Shown one piece after another: positions 1 through 7,355 of a stretch of DNA of 64,000 nt (its first letter is position 1; each line of letters opens with the position of its first letter). The DNA is taken from NCBI RefSeq assembly GCF_032586155.1, contig NZ_JAWHTC010000003.1, forward strand, positions 310,001-374,000, given 5' to 3'. Below the pieces are notes generated by a model, which saw nothing but the letters and a program-made list of their open reading frames with translations, did no database searches and was not told where the DNA came from. Origin of the DNA: JAWHTC01 sp032586155 (GTDB lineage: Bacteria > Pseudomonadota > Alphaproteobacteria > Rhodobacterales > Rhodobacteraceae). The position numbers were made by a program, and so were the translations under genes.

Positions 1-462
1 TGCGGCGACGATTTTTCAATCGACACGTTTTCATCGCTGAAACGCAACCGGGTCTATGTCCGCAGTTGCAAGGATTTCGATGAGAAGATGAACGCCCATG
101 TCGAAGCCCGGATCGGCGGTATCAGCCCGACTTTTTATACCCGGCTCGGCGCGGCGATCCGGCATGTCTCTGCCAATTTGGAGGAACGGCCCAATTCACG
201 GCGCCTGCTGTTGGTCATCACTGACGGCAAACCCAATGACCTGGACCATTATGAGGGCCGCCACGGGATCGAAGACACGCGTATGGCCGTGCGTGAAGCA
301 CGGCGCAAAGGTCAGGCCGTGCATGGCGTCGTTGTCGATCAGAACGGGCAAGGCTGGGTAAACCGGATATTCGGCACTGACGGGTTTTCGATCGTGCCCG
401 ATGCCAACAGACTAACGGCCGCGTTGCCGGAGATATATCGGCACATTACCGGTGGGGCATGA
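1..462 (+). CDS. norD: NorD, nitric oxide reductase activation protein (C-terminal part)
   Basis: The reading frame is open from the first base, so the start lies outside the window; about 153 C-terminal residues are seen. They form the end of a von Willebrand A domain, with a strand reading LLLVITDGKPND followed by a helix and a GVVVDQNGQ strand, as in NorD. NorD works with the AAA+ protein NorQ to load metal into or activate the NorBC nitric oxide reductase. The stop overlaps the start of the next gene by 4 bases, and NorE- and NorF-like genes follow, which is the norCBQDEF order known from Paracoccus. Other CobT/vWA proteins look similar, but the neighbours settle the call. Confidence 0.88.
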   Translation, partial: CGDDFSIDTFSSLKRNRVYVRSCKDFDEKMNAHVEARIGGISPTFYTRLGAAIRHVSANLEERPNSRRLLLVITDGKPNDLDHYEGRHGIEDTRMAVREARRKGQAVHGVVVDQNGQGWVNRIFGTDGFSIVPDANRLTAALPEIYRHITGGA

Positions 463-1004
463 GCGATACACCCGACCAACCACATGTGCTGGATGAACTG
501 CCCGGGGACCTGATGATCTGGGTTCTGATCGTGTCCGAACTTCTGGTGTTCGGTGCCGGGCTTCTGGCGTTTTTGGGGGTGCGGGCGATGGACCCGGTGG
601 GGTTTGCTGCCGATCAGGACAACCTGAACCGGGTGGCGGGGGCGGTGAACACCATCGTTCTGGTCACGTCCGGCTATTGCGCAGCGCGCGCGGTGCATAC
701 CGCGCAGCATTTTCGCGCCTGGCTTTCGGGCGCCATGGCGCTTGGTGCCGTGTTCCTGGTGGTAAAATGGTATGAATATGCGGAAAAGGCCCGCCACGGG
801 ATCGGCATCGAGACCAGCGATTTCTTCACTTTCTACTACCTGCTGACCGGGTTCCACGCCATGCATGTCTTTGCCGGGTTGGTGATCTTTGCCCTGCTGA
901 TGCGTTGGCCCAGCGAGCGCAATCTCGAAGGCGGCGCCATGTTCTGGCACATGGTTGATCTGGTCTGGGTCCTGCTGTTCCCCATCATCTATCTGGTGCG
1001 CTGA
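459..1004 (+). CDS. norE: NorE, cytochrome c oxidase subunit III-like protein
   Basis: This 181-residue membrane protein has about five hydrophobic segments and the COX3-type sequence WYEYAEKARHGI followed by FYYLLTGFHAMHVFAGL, which contains the family's conserved GFHxxHV histidines. It starts inside the last codons of norD (ATGA overlap), so the two are translationally coupled. NorE belongs to the heme-copper oxidase subunit III family; its job in nitric oxide reduction is accessory and not fully settled. At 181 residues it is short for a true COX3 (about 260), as expected for NorE. Confidence 0.87.
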   Translation: MSDTPDQPHVLDELPGDLMIWVLIVSELLVFGAGLLAFLGVRAMDPVGFAADQDNLNRVAGAVNTIVLVTSGYCAARAVHTAQHFRAWLSGAMALGAVFLVVKWYEYAEKARHGIGIETSDFFTFYYLLTGFHAMHVFAGLVIFALLMRWPSERNLEGGAMFWHMVDLVWVLLFPIIYLVR

Positions 1005-1258
1005 TGAATACGTCGCAACTGAACCGCGCTTGGATTCTGCTCGTTGGCCTGTCGTTGGGCACCACGCTACTGGCGCAATTCGTGCCCAATGCCGGGATGG
1101 CGTTTGTGGCAATGGTGCTGGTCCTGTCGGCCCTAAAGGCACGGGTAATTCTGATGGATTACCTTTGCCTGTCGCAAGCGCCCGGGTTTCGCGGCGGGTT
1201 CACGACATTTCTCGCGGGGTTCGTAACCTTGGCGTTCGTGCTTTACGCCATTGCGTAG
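1004..1258 (+). CDS. norF: NorF-like small membrane protein (COX4-like)
   Basis: An 84-residue protein with about three transmembrane segments. Its middle part, ALKARVILMDYLCL, resembles the prokaryotic cytochrome c oxidase subunit IV family, to which NorF belongs. Its first base is the last base of the norE stop codon (TGATG), so it is coupled to norE and closes the nor operon. The stop at 1256-1258 is 8 bases from the stop of the convergent regulator gene. Assignment rests on size, topology and position after norE; NorF proteins diverge strongly in sequence. Confidence 0.75.
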   Translation: MNTSQLNRAWILLVGLSLGTTLLAQFVPNAGMAFVAMVLVLSALKARVILMDYLCLSQAPGFRGGFTTFLAGFVTLAFVLYAIA

Positions 1259-1266
1259 CGTCGGGC

Positions 1267-1971
1267 TTAGCTGGCCCGCCCGGGCATCGGCTCGTCATCT
1301 TCGACAAAGCTTTTCAACTGCCCGATATCCGAGACCTGCACTGCGTGGCGTTTTACTGACACGCCCTGTTTGCGCAGGTTGGCAAAGCTGCGCGACAGGC
1401 TTTCGGGTTTCATGCCCAGGCGCTTGGCGATCAACACCTTGTCATAGGGCAGCACCAGCGAGCACGGACCTTCCTCGACCGGGGCAAGCGAGATCAGGAA
1501 AGTCGCCAGCCGTTGTGCGCCCGACAGGGCCTTGAGGCTTTCGATCTCCATCACCAGCTCGTGCAGATGGTTGAAGGTCGAGGACAGCATCGACAGGGCA
1601 AGATCCGGATCGCTGCGCAACGTGTCGAAGACGACGCGGCTTTCGACCTGCAACAGCAGGCTGTCCTGCACGGCATCGACCGTAACCGGATAGGTCCCGC
1701 CCTTCAGGGCAACCGCCTCGCCAAAGCTGGCGCCCTCGGAATAAACCGCCACGACAACCTCTTCACCGCCGGGCGTAATGCGGACAAGTTTCACACAGCC
1801 GGACAAAACGACATACATGTGGTTGGCGGGGTCGCCTTGTACAAACAGCGTTGCGCCACGCGCGACGTTGCGCTTGTGGCTGTCCTTCAGGAGTTCTGCC
1901 AGCATGCCGTCGGGTACGTGCGAAAACAGCACCGACCGCTTGGCCATTTGCAGTTCAGAATCGCTCAGCAC
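1267..1971 (-). CDS. Crp/Fnr-family regulator of the Dnr/NnrR type
   Basis: A 234-residue Crp/Fnr regulator. Residues 15-125 form the cyclic-nucleotide-binding fold (LFVQGDPANHMYVVLSGCVKLV), then a dimerisation helix, then a helix-turn-helix near residues 185-215 with KRLGMKPESLSRSFANLRKQG. FNR-type regulators use ESxSR in the recognition helix to read TTGAT half-sites, and this protein has PESLSR. The N-terminal cysteines that hold the FNR iron-sulfur cluster are missing, which fits heme-based NO sensors of the Dnr/NnrR group. It sits between nor and nos genes, and FNR-type boxes lie at 2067 and 4854, so it probably controls both. Whether the true subgroup is Dnr or NnrR needs a tree. Confidence 0.85.
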   Translation of the reverse strand: MLSDSELQMAKRSVLFSHVPDGMLAELLKDSHKRNVARGATLFVQGDPANHMYVVLSGCVKLVRITPGGEEVVVAVYSEGASFGEAVALKGGTYPVTVDAVQDSLLLQVESRVVFDTLRSDPDLALSMLSSTFNHLHELVMEIESLKALSGAQRLATFLISLAPVEEGPCSLVLPYDKVLIAKRLGMKPESLSRSFANLRKQGVSVKRHAVQVSDIGQLKSFVEDDEPMPGRAS

Positions 1972-2066
1972 ACCTCATACCCCTGCTGTTTCACCTCGGA
2001 TTACGGCAATCCGACACCCGGCTACAAGCGAATTTCGATGAATCCACAGTGACGTAACGCGCCGGT

Positions 2067-2115
2067 TTGATCAATATCAAGCCCATGCAGGGGGCTTGCA
2101 TCTATGCTGGCGCAA
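2067..2115 (+). promoter_or_regulatory. FNR/Dnr-type box with class II promoter
   Basis: A perfect palindrome TTGAT-N4-ATCAA lies at 2067-2080. A -10-like hexamer TATGCT lies at 2103-2108, placing the transcription start near 2115. The box centre at 2073.5 is then about 41.5 bases upstream of the start, the classic class II activator spacing. The AGGAGA ribosome site at about 2122-2128 and the ATG at 2135 follow. The box can drive the 2135-4252 operon and could also affect the regulator gene, whose start is at 1971. Confidence 0.85.
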
Positions 2116-2134
2116 TCAGGACAGGAGAAGTGCA

Positions 2135-2338
2135 ATGAAGAAATTCGCAACTGTTGCTGCGGCAACGATGCTGGCTGGACCCGCGCTGGCGCACCATGAT
2201 CTGACACCTCTGCGTGAGGCGATGATGGATGGCCACTCCCACGCCGTGGGCGGGGCGACCTACTGGCTCGCCGGTGCTGTGATCGCCATGGTTCTGGCAC
2301 TCTTTGCCGTGCAGAAATCGGTGTTCCGCAAGCGATGA
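2135..2338 (+). CDS. Small exported membrane protein, function unknown
   Basis: A 67-residue protein: signal peptide (MKKFATVAAATMLAGPALA), a short periplasmic piece rich in His, Asp and Met (HHDLTPLREAMMDGHSHA), then one transmembrane helix and a basic end (RKR). The ATG at 2135 is chosen over an in-frame TTG at 2096 because it has a strong AGGAGA site 8 bases upstream and gives a clean signal peptide. It is the first gene behind the FNR-type promoter and overlaps the next gene by 4 bases. The His/Met cluster could bind copper, which would suit a nos region; that is inference. I do not recognise the family. Confidence 0.72.
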   Translation: MKKFATVAAATMLAGPALAHHDLTPLREAMMDGHSHAVGGATYWLAGAVIAMVLALFAVQKSVFRKR

Positions 2339-2580
2339 CCAACGACCACAAAGACGGCCGTTGGCCCGTTTGGGCCCTGTCGGTCGTGTCCTATCCCTTT
2401 GCGGCGGGGGCCGCGTTCGTGAACCTGTTTTTCCTGTCGCTTATGTGGCAGGAGTTTGGGTTTCGGGCGCTGTCGACCATGGAATCCACCATCGGGGGGG
2501 TCTTTCTGGGCGTCCCGCTGGCCTGGATCGGCGGGCGCTGGCTGCGCGGCATGATCGACAAGGCCGAGGACAGCCCATGA
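2335..2580 (+). CDS. Small membrane protein, function unknown
   Basis: An 81-residue protein with two hydrophobic segments (about residues 12-35 and 48-66) and charged ends. It overlaps both the gene before (ATGA) and the gene after (ATGA), so it is a coupled member of the small operon driven from 2067. No motif that I know. Its place between a small exported protein and two quinone-type enzymes suggests a membrane role in the same process, but nothing in the sequence gives a reaction. Confidence 0.68.
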   Translation: MTNDHKDGRWPVWALSVVSYPFAAGAAFVNLFFLSLMWQEFGFRALSTMESTIGGVFLGVPLAWIGGRWLRGMIDKAEDSP

Positions 2581-3356
2581 CGCCTGCGAAATCCACGGCC
2601 CAGTCCCGCGAAACCGAGCTTGACGCGTTGAACACAACCTTTGGAAATCAACGAGTTGCAGAGGATGAGCGCCGTCACGAGGTCAACACTCTGTTTGACC
2701 GGATCGCGCCCCGCTACGACCTGATGAACGACCTGATGAGCTTTGGTCTGCATCGGCTGTGGAAGGCTGCGACCGTTCGTATGGCGCTGCGGCAATTTGA
2801 TGGTACAGATGGTCCGCTGGTCGATCTGGCCGGCGGTACCGGCGATCTTGCTTTGGCGATCAAGGCGGCGCGTCCGATGCGGCAGGTGATCGTGGCCGAT
2901 GCCAGTGCTGGCATGCTGGATCAGGCGCGCGCGCGCGGTGGCGACGGGCTGGAATACATGCATGCCGAGGCCGAGGCCCTGCCGCTGAAAACGGACAGCG
3001 TCGCCAGGATCACGCTTGCCTTCGGGTTGCGCAACATGACCCGGCCCACCGAGGCGCTGACGGAATGTGCACGGGTATTGAAATCCGGTGGCAGTCTTGT
3101 TCTGCTGGAATTCTCGAAACCGGCGGCATGGTTTGCCCCCTTTTACGGCATTCACTCCCGCTGGATCATTCCGGCGCTGGGTGCCTTGGTGGCACGCGAC
3201 CGGGGCGCCTACAGCTATCTTGTCGAATCGATTCGCCGGTTTCCGGCGGCGGGCGACATCACCCGCGCGCTGGAAGGCGCCGGTTTTCAGGTGACCGAAA
3301 CCCGGCCTTTCATGTTCGGCGTGGCGATGTTGCACGTGGCGGAGGTGCAGAAATGA
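2577..3356 (+). CDS. UbiE/MenG-type quinone C-methyltransferase
   Basis: A 259-residue SAM-dependent methyltransferase. It carries both UbiE/COQ5/MenG signatures: YDLMNDLMSFGLHRLWK near residues 45-61 and LAFGLRNMT near 147-155, plus the SAM-binding loop VDLAGGTGDLALA. Family members methylate the ring of demethylmenaquinone or the ubiquinone precursor. The 40-residue N-terminal tail before the first signature is unusual. It overlaps the MenA-type gene by 4 bases. A housekeeping ubiE should exist elsewhere in the genome, so this copy is probably a specialised paralog tied to anaerobic nitrogen-oxide respiration (inference). The substrate cannot be told from the sequence. Confidence 0.82.
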   Translation: MTPAKSTAQSRETELDALNTTFGNQRVAEDERRHEVNTLFDRIAPRYDLMNDLMSFGLHRLWKAATVRMALRQFDGTDGPLVDLAGGTGDLALAIKAARPMRQVIVADASAGMLDQARARGGDGLEYMHAEAEALPLKTDSVARITLAFGLRNMTRPTEALTECARVLKSGGSLVLLEFSKPAAWFAPFYGIHSRWIIPALGALVARDRGAYSYLVESIRRFPAAGDITRALEGAGFQVTETRPFMFGVAMLHVAEVQK

Positions 3357-4252
3357 CAACGCAGGCGGCAATGGTAGCGCAATTGGAAGCTCTGCCCAAA
3401 CCGCTGTTGTGGGTCATCGCGGCGCGGGTCAAGACGCTGGGCCTGTCGCTGGCGCCGGTGGGCGCGGGCAGTTGGTTGGCCGCCCATATGGGTCATTGGC
3501 GTGTGGATGTGATGCTTGCAGCAATGGGCGCAGCGGCGGCGATCCAGATCGGCACCAACCTGTGGAACGATGCGGCTGACGCCAAAAGCGGCGTGGACGG
3601 CCCCGAGCGGCTGGGCCCGCCGCGGCTGACCTCGCTGGGCCTGCTGGATGGCGGACAGGTGCGCCGCGCGGCGGCGGGCACCTTTGTCATCGCCGTGCTT
3701 CTGGGGCTTTACCTGACGGCGCTGGGCGGTTGGCCGATCGTGGCGATCGGGCTGGTGTCTCTGGCACTTGGTTTTTTCTATTCGATGGGGCCGCGCCCCT
3801 TGTCCGGCACGGCATTGGGCGAGTTGCTCGTAATTGCCTTTTTCGGTGTCGTTGCTGTGGCCGGCACAGTCTATCTTCAAGGCCACGCAGTTGGCGGTGC
3901 GGCCTTGGTTTTGGGAACGATTACCGGATTGCCTGCGGCGGCGGTTCTGCTGCTGAACAACCACCGAGACCGGGTGTCGGATGCGCGCGCCGGGCGGCGG
4001 ACCTTGGCCATCCTGCTGGGGCAGGGTGCGTCGAAAGGGCTTTATGGGCTATTTCTGCTTGCTGCCTGGATCGGAGCTATCGCGTTCGCGGGTGGTGTGG
4101 CGATGGCGCTGTTGCCGGCTGCTGCGCTGGGTATTGCGCTTTGTCTGGCGATTGTGCGGCTAGACATATCACCGGCGCTGAACCGGTTGATCCCGGGTAC
4201 GGCGGCGTTTCAGGTCCTGCTTCTTCTGGGGATTGCAGGCGGCGCGCTCTGA
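3353..4252 (+). CDS. MenA-type (UbiA superfamily) prenyltransferase
   Basis: A 299-residue membrane protein with eight or nine hydrophobic segments. The two UbiA-superfamily aspartate motifs are present: NDAADAKSGVD near residues 68-78 and NNHRDRVSDARAGRRTLA near 202-219. Both look more like MenA (NDxxDxxxGVD and NNxRDxxxDxxxGKRTLA) than UbiA. MenA joins a polyprenyl chain to 1,4-dihydroxy-2-naphthoate in menaquinone synthesis. Rhodobacterales are known for ubiquinone, not menaquinone, so a MenA-like enzyme paired with a UbiE/MenG-like methyltransferase is unexpected. The window has no other men or mqn gene. The prenyl acceptor is unknown. Confidence 0.8.
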   Translation: MTTQAAMVAQLEALPKPLLWVIAARVKTLGLSLAPVGAGSWLAAHMGHWRVDVMLAAMGAAAAIQIGTNLWNDAADAKSGVDGPERLGPPRLTSLGLLDGGQVRRAAAGTFVIAVLLGLYLTALGGWPIVAIGLVSLALGFFYSMGPRPLSGTALGELLVIAFFGVVAVAGTVYLQGHAVGGAALVLGTITGLPAAAVLLLNNHRDRVSDARAGRRTLAILLGQGASKGLYGLFLLAAWIGAIAFAGGVAMALLPAAALGIALCLAIVRLDISPALNRLIPGTAAFQVLLLLGIAGGAL

Positions 4253-4271
4253 TGTGAACGCACCGCCCAGG

Positions 4272-4319
4272 TCAAGCGTAGGGAAACGGCACGGCCCGTA
4301 GCTTCCGTACCACGCTTGA
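4272..4319. terminator. Stem-loop between convergent genes
   Basis: Eight-base arms TCAAGCGT (4272-4279) and ACGCTTGA (4312-4319) enclose further pairing (GGAA with TTCC). It lies in the 71-base gap between the MenA-like gene and the convergent copper chaperone gene, so it may end transcription from either side. There is no clear T tract. Confidence 0.5.
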
Positions 4320-4323
4320 TGGG

Positions 4324-4782
4324 TTATTTCATGGCACCAGGTCCCTTGACGGGCAGGGTGACTTTCACCTCGCCGGCCTTCTCGAAAATCAAGGTTGCCT
4401 CGATCTCCTGACCTTCGACCAGTTGTTCCGTGAGCTTGATGAACATCAGGTGCAGGCTGCCGGGCTGCAAAACAGCTTCACCGCCAGCGGGAATGTCGAT
4501 GGCTTCGACTTTGCGCATCATCATGATGCCGCCCTCGCCCTTGATATGGGTGTGCAGTTCGGGCCGTTCGCAGGCGGGTGACTTGAATCCCAGTAGCGTA
4601 TCTGCCGGGCCAAGCGACCGAATGGTCATGAACCCGGCGCCGGCCTTGGCCATTTTGGGAGAAGCACGCGAGAACGCCCCGGAAATCTCAAGCGAGTCGG
4701 TTGTCACGTCGCCCGCGGTCGCGGGCAGGCCGGTCATCGCCATGGACACCAGTGCAACCCCGAGAAAAACCCTGCGTTTCAT
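4324..4782 (-). CDS. PCu(A)C-type periplasmic copper chaperone
   Basis: A 152-residue exported protein with a signal peptide (MKRRVFLGVALVSMAMTGLPATAG) and a PCu(A)C cupredoxin-like domain. The copper-binding pattern of this family is seen as LHTH, then the GGIMMM methionines, then about 22 residues later LHLM. PCu(A)C proteins deliver Cu(I) to CuA centres. NosZ, which has a CuA centre, is divergently encoded next to it, so it is a good candidate for copper supply to N2O reductase. The start at 4782 is preferred for its signal peptide and an AAGGA site 11 bases upstream; an alternative ATG lies at 4815. Confidence 0.87.
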   Translation of the reverse strand: MKRRVFLGVALVSMAMTGLPATAGDVTTDSLEISGAFSRASPKMAKAGAGFMTIRSLGPADTLLGFKSPACERPELHTHIKGEGGIMMMRKVEAIDIPAGGEAVLQPGSLHLMFIKLTEQLVEGQEIEATLIFEKAGEVKVTLPVKGPGAMK

Positions 4783-4853
4783 TCTTTTAACTATCCTTTT
4801 TGCCAAGCTTTTCATGCCTGTGCCCTGATTAACCGGGGCCAGCCGCAACAGTC

Positions 4854-4867
4854 TTGATGTATGTCAA
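4854..4867. promoter_or_regulatory. FNR/Dnr-type box between the copper chaperone gene and nosZ
   Basis: TTGAT-N4-GTCAA, one base off the perfect FNR-type palindrome. It lies 110 bases before the nosZ start and 72 bases before the copper chaperone start, so it could serve either or both. A loose -10 (TACGAT at 4893-4898) would put the box centre about 44 bases upstream of a nosZ transcript start. Confidence 0.72.
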
Positions 4868-4976
4868 GCACCCTAGCGGCGATTCATGATTTTACGATAT
4901 ATGTACCGGTCCCCGGGCAATCGGTGCACGCGTCGTCAGAACACGCGTACAATCCGCCCGGAAACGAGGACGCAAA

Positions 4977-7277
4977 ATGAAAACCAACTTTCGCAAGCGC
5001 TTAGCGGCGACAGCGAGTGTTACTGCATTGGGCTTTAGCCTGACCGTGGGATCGGTCTCGGCTGAAACGCTTGATGAGGTAATGGAACGTCGGGGCCTGA
5101 CGCAACAGGACCTGATGGCTGCTGCCAAAACTTATACGCCGACCGGGGGACGCGATGAATTCATCGTATTCTCATCGGGTGGCCAATCCGGACAGGTTAT
5201 CGTCTACGGTGTGCCGTCGATGCGTATTCTGAAATATGTATCGGCCTTCACGCCCGAACCCTGGCAGGGTTTTGGCTATGACGAGGAATCGAAAAGGATT
5301 CTCGAAGAAGGCAAGGTGGACGGACGCGCCATTCACTGGGGCGACACCCACCACCCGGCGATTACCGAAACCAATGGCGACATGGACGGGGAATATCTGT
5401 TCATCAACGACAAATCCGCCCCTCGCGTGGCGGTTATTTCGTTGCATGACTTCGAAACCCAGCAGATCGTCGTGAACCCGATCCTGCAATCCGAGCACGG
5501 CGGTACCTTCGTGACCCCGAACTCGGAATACGTGATCGAAGCCGCCCAATACCCGGGCGTTCTGGGTCGTGGCTTCGCACCGCTCAGCGAGTTCAACGAA
5601 AAATTCCGCGGCGCTGTGACCTACTGGAAGTTTGACCGCGAAGCCGGCCGGATCGCACCGGACAAGAGCTTCTCGATCGAGCTGCCGCCCTACAGCCAGG
5701 ACTTGTCGGATGCCGGCAAGAACATTTCGGACGGTTGGTCCTTCACCAACTCGTTCTGTGCCGAACGCTATGTCGGCGGCATCGAATCGGGCCGTCCGCC
5801 GTTCGAGGCTGGCTGCTCGCAGGCTGACACCGACTATCTGCACGTGATCAACTGGAAGAAGGCCGAAGAGGTCTACAAGGCCGGCAAGGTCAACATGATC
5901 AATGACCACCCGGTCATCATGATGGATACCGCCATCGAAGAAGGCCTGGTCTATCTGATCGCTGAACCCAAGTCGCCGCACGGCGTCGACGTGTCTCCCA
6001 ATGGCGAATACATCATCGTCGGTGGTAAGCTGGACACCCAGGGTTCGGTTTACTCCTTCTCGAAGATCAAGGCTGCCATCGACGCCAAGAAATTTGCTGG
6101 TGTTGATCCCTACGGCTTGCCGATCATCGCGATGGAAGACGCCATCCACGTTCAGGTTCCACTGGGTCTTGGCCCGCTCCACACGCAATACGACAGCAAA
6201 GAGTGCGTGGTCTACACGTCGCTCTACGTGGACAGCCAGGTTGCCAAATGGGACTATTGTGAAGGTAAGGTTCTCGACAAGATTTCGATCCACTACAACA
6301 TCGGCCACCTGGTGGCGATGGAAGGCGAAACGGTTAACCCGAAAGGTAAATACCTGATTTCGCTGAACAAGCTGGCAATCGACCGGTTCAACCCGGTTGG
6401 TCCTCTGCACCCGCAGAACCACCAGCTGATCGACATCTCGGGCGACAAGATGGAGCTGCTCTATGACATGCCCATCCCGCTTGGCGAGCCGCACTATGCC
6501 ACCGCGATCTCGGCTGACAAGCTGAAGCCGCTGGTGCGCTATCGCTATGGCACCGACAGCCGGACCGGCAAGAAGCACCCTGGTGCGGTACGTCCGGGCC
6601 AAGAGCGCATCGAGCGTGACGGCACCAACGTCAAGGTCTACATGACCGCGATCCGGTCGCACTTCACCCCCGAGATCGTTGAAGTGAACGAAGGCGATAC
6701 CGTCGAGTTCATCATCACCAACTCGGAACGGGCCGAAGACGAAACCCACGGGTTCGCTGTTTCGACCTTCGACGTCAACCTTAGCCTTGAACCCGGTAAG
6801 ACCGCGACCGCCAAGATCGTGGCCGACAAGCCCGGTGTCTTCTCGTACTACTGCACCGAGTTCTGCTCAGCGCTGCACCTCGAGATGACGGGCTTCCTGG
6901 TCGTCAAACCCGAAGGGTACGTGGAAGAAGCAGCTGCTTCGCCGTCCGAAGGTCAAGCCTATACCAAGGCCGACTTCGACAAGCAGATGGCTGTGAACTT
7001 CGAAACCCAGGCCGTGATCGACAGCGTTGTCGCCTACATCACCTCGCACAACTACAAGGACTTCCCCGAAGTTGTGTCGCTGGTGGAAGACGCGGTTGAC
7101 CAGTTGAACTTCGCCACCGAGGCACGTGCCAAAGCTGAAGAGATGGCGGCTGCCGAAGACTGGCAGAACGCAACTCTGTGGGCTGGCCAATGGTGGCAGT
7201 ACCAGGTGAAAGCCGCTGACATCGGTCTGCGCGCCAAAACCTACCTGGACGAGCACGGTGCGGTGAAAGCCGAATAA
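4977..7277 (+). CDS. nosZ: Nitrous oxide reductase, clade II (Sec-exported) type
   Basis: A 766-residue periplasmic enzyme that reduces N2O to N2. The signal peptide (about residues 1-29) lacks a twin-arginine motif. The seven-bladed propeller carrying CuZ starts soon after; the DTHHP motif gives His125 and His126. The CuA cupredoxin domain (about 550-645) has His591, Cys626, Cys630, His634 and Met637. Sec-type signal, DTHHP and PSMRILKY wording and the gene order downstream all point to the atypical clade II. After the CuA domain there is an extra helical tail of about 115 residues without a CxxCH heme motif; some clade II enzymes (Wolinella) carry a cytochrome there instead. No nosR precedes it. 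GAGG before the ATG supports the start. Confidence 0.95.
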   Translation: MKTNFRKRLAATASVTALGFSLTVGSVSAETLDEVMERRGLTQQDLMAAAKTYTPTGGRDEFIVFSSGGQSGQVIVYGVPSMRILKYVSAFTPEPWQGFGYDEESKRILEEGKVDGRAIHWGDTHHPAITETNGDMDGEYLFINDKSAPRVAVISLHDFETQQIVVNPILQSEHGGTFVTPNSEYVIEAAQYPGVLGRGFAPLSEFNEKFRGAVTYWKFDREAGRIAPDKSFSIELPPYSQDLSDAGKNISDGWSFTNSFCAERYVGGIESGRPPFEAGCSQADTDYLHVINWKKAEEVYKAGKVNMINDHPVIMMDTAIEEGLVYLIAEPKSPHGVDVSPNGEYIIVGGKLDTQGSVYSFSKIKAAIDAKKFAGVDPYGLPIIAMEDAIHVQVPLGLGPLHTQYDSKECVVYTSLYVDSQVAKWDYCEGKVLDKISIHYNIGHLVAMEGETVNPKGKYLISLNKLAIDRFNPVGPLHPQNHQLIDISGDKMELLYDMPIPLGEPHYATAISADKLKPLVRYRYGTDSRTGKKHPGAVRPGQERIERDGTNVKVYMTAIRSHFTPEIVEVNEGDTVEFIITNSERAEDETHGFAVSTFDVNLSLEPGKTATAKIVADKPGVFSYYCTEFCSALHLEMTGFLVVKPEGYVEEAAASPSEGQAYTKADFDKQMAVNFETQAVIDSVVAYITSHNYKDFPEVVSLVEDAVDQLNFATEARAKAEEMAAAEDWQNATLWAGQWWQYQVKAADIGLRAKTYLDEHGAVKAE

Positions 7278-7293
7278 CCACTCACGCGAAATC

Positions 7294-7321
7294 GCGGGCG
7301 GCGGCGTGGATCGCCGCCCGC
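7294..7321 (+). other. Strong GC hairpin after nosZ
   Basis: A perfect 10-base-pair stem (7294-7303 with 7312-7321) and 8-base loop begin 17 bases after the nosZ stop. There is no T tract. It probably protects the nosZ message from 3' decay or lowers expression of the genes downstream. Confidence 0.6.
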
Positions 7322-7355
7322 ACCCCGAACCAGACAACAATCAGGACAAGACGAC

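Noticed and set aside
4977..5070. Twin-arginine signal on NosZ
   Set aside because: The n-region reads KTNFRKRLAAT; there is no consecutive RR in an S/T-RR-x-F-L-K context.
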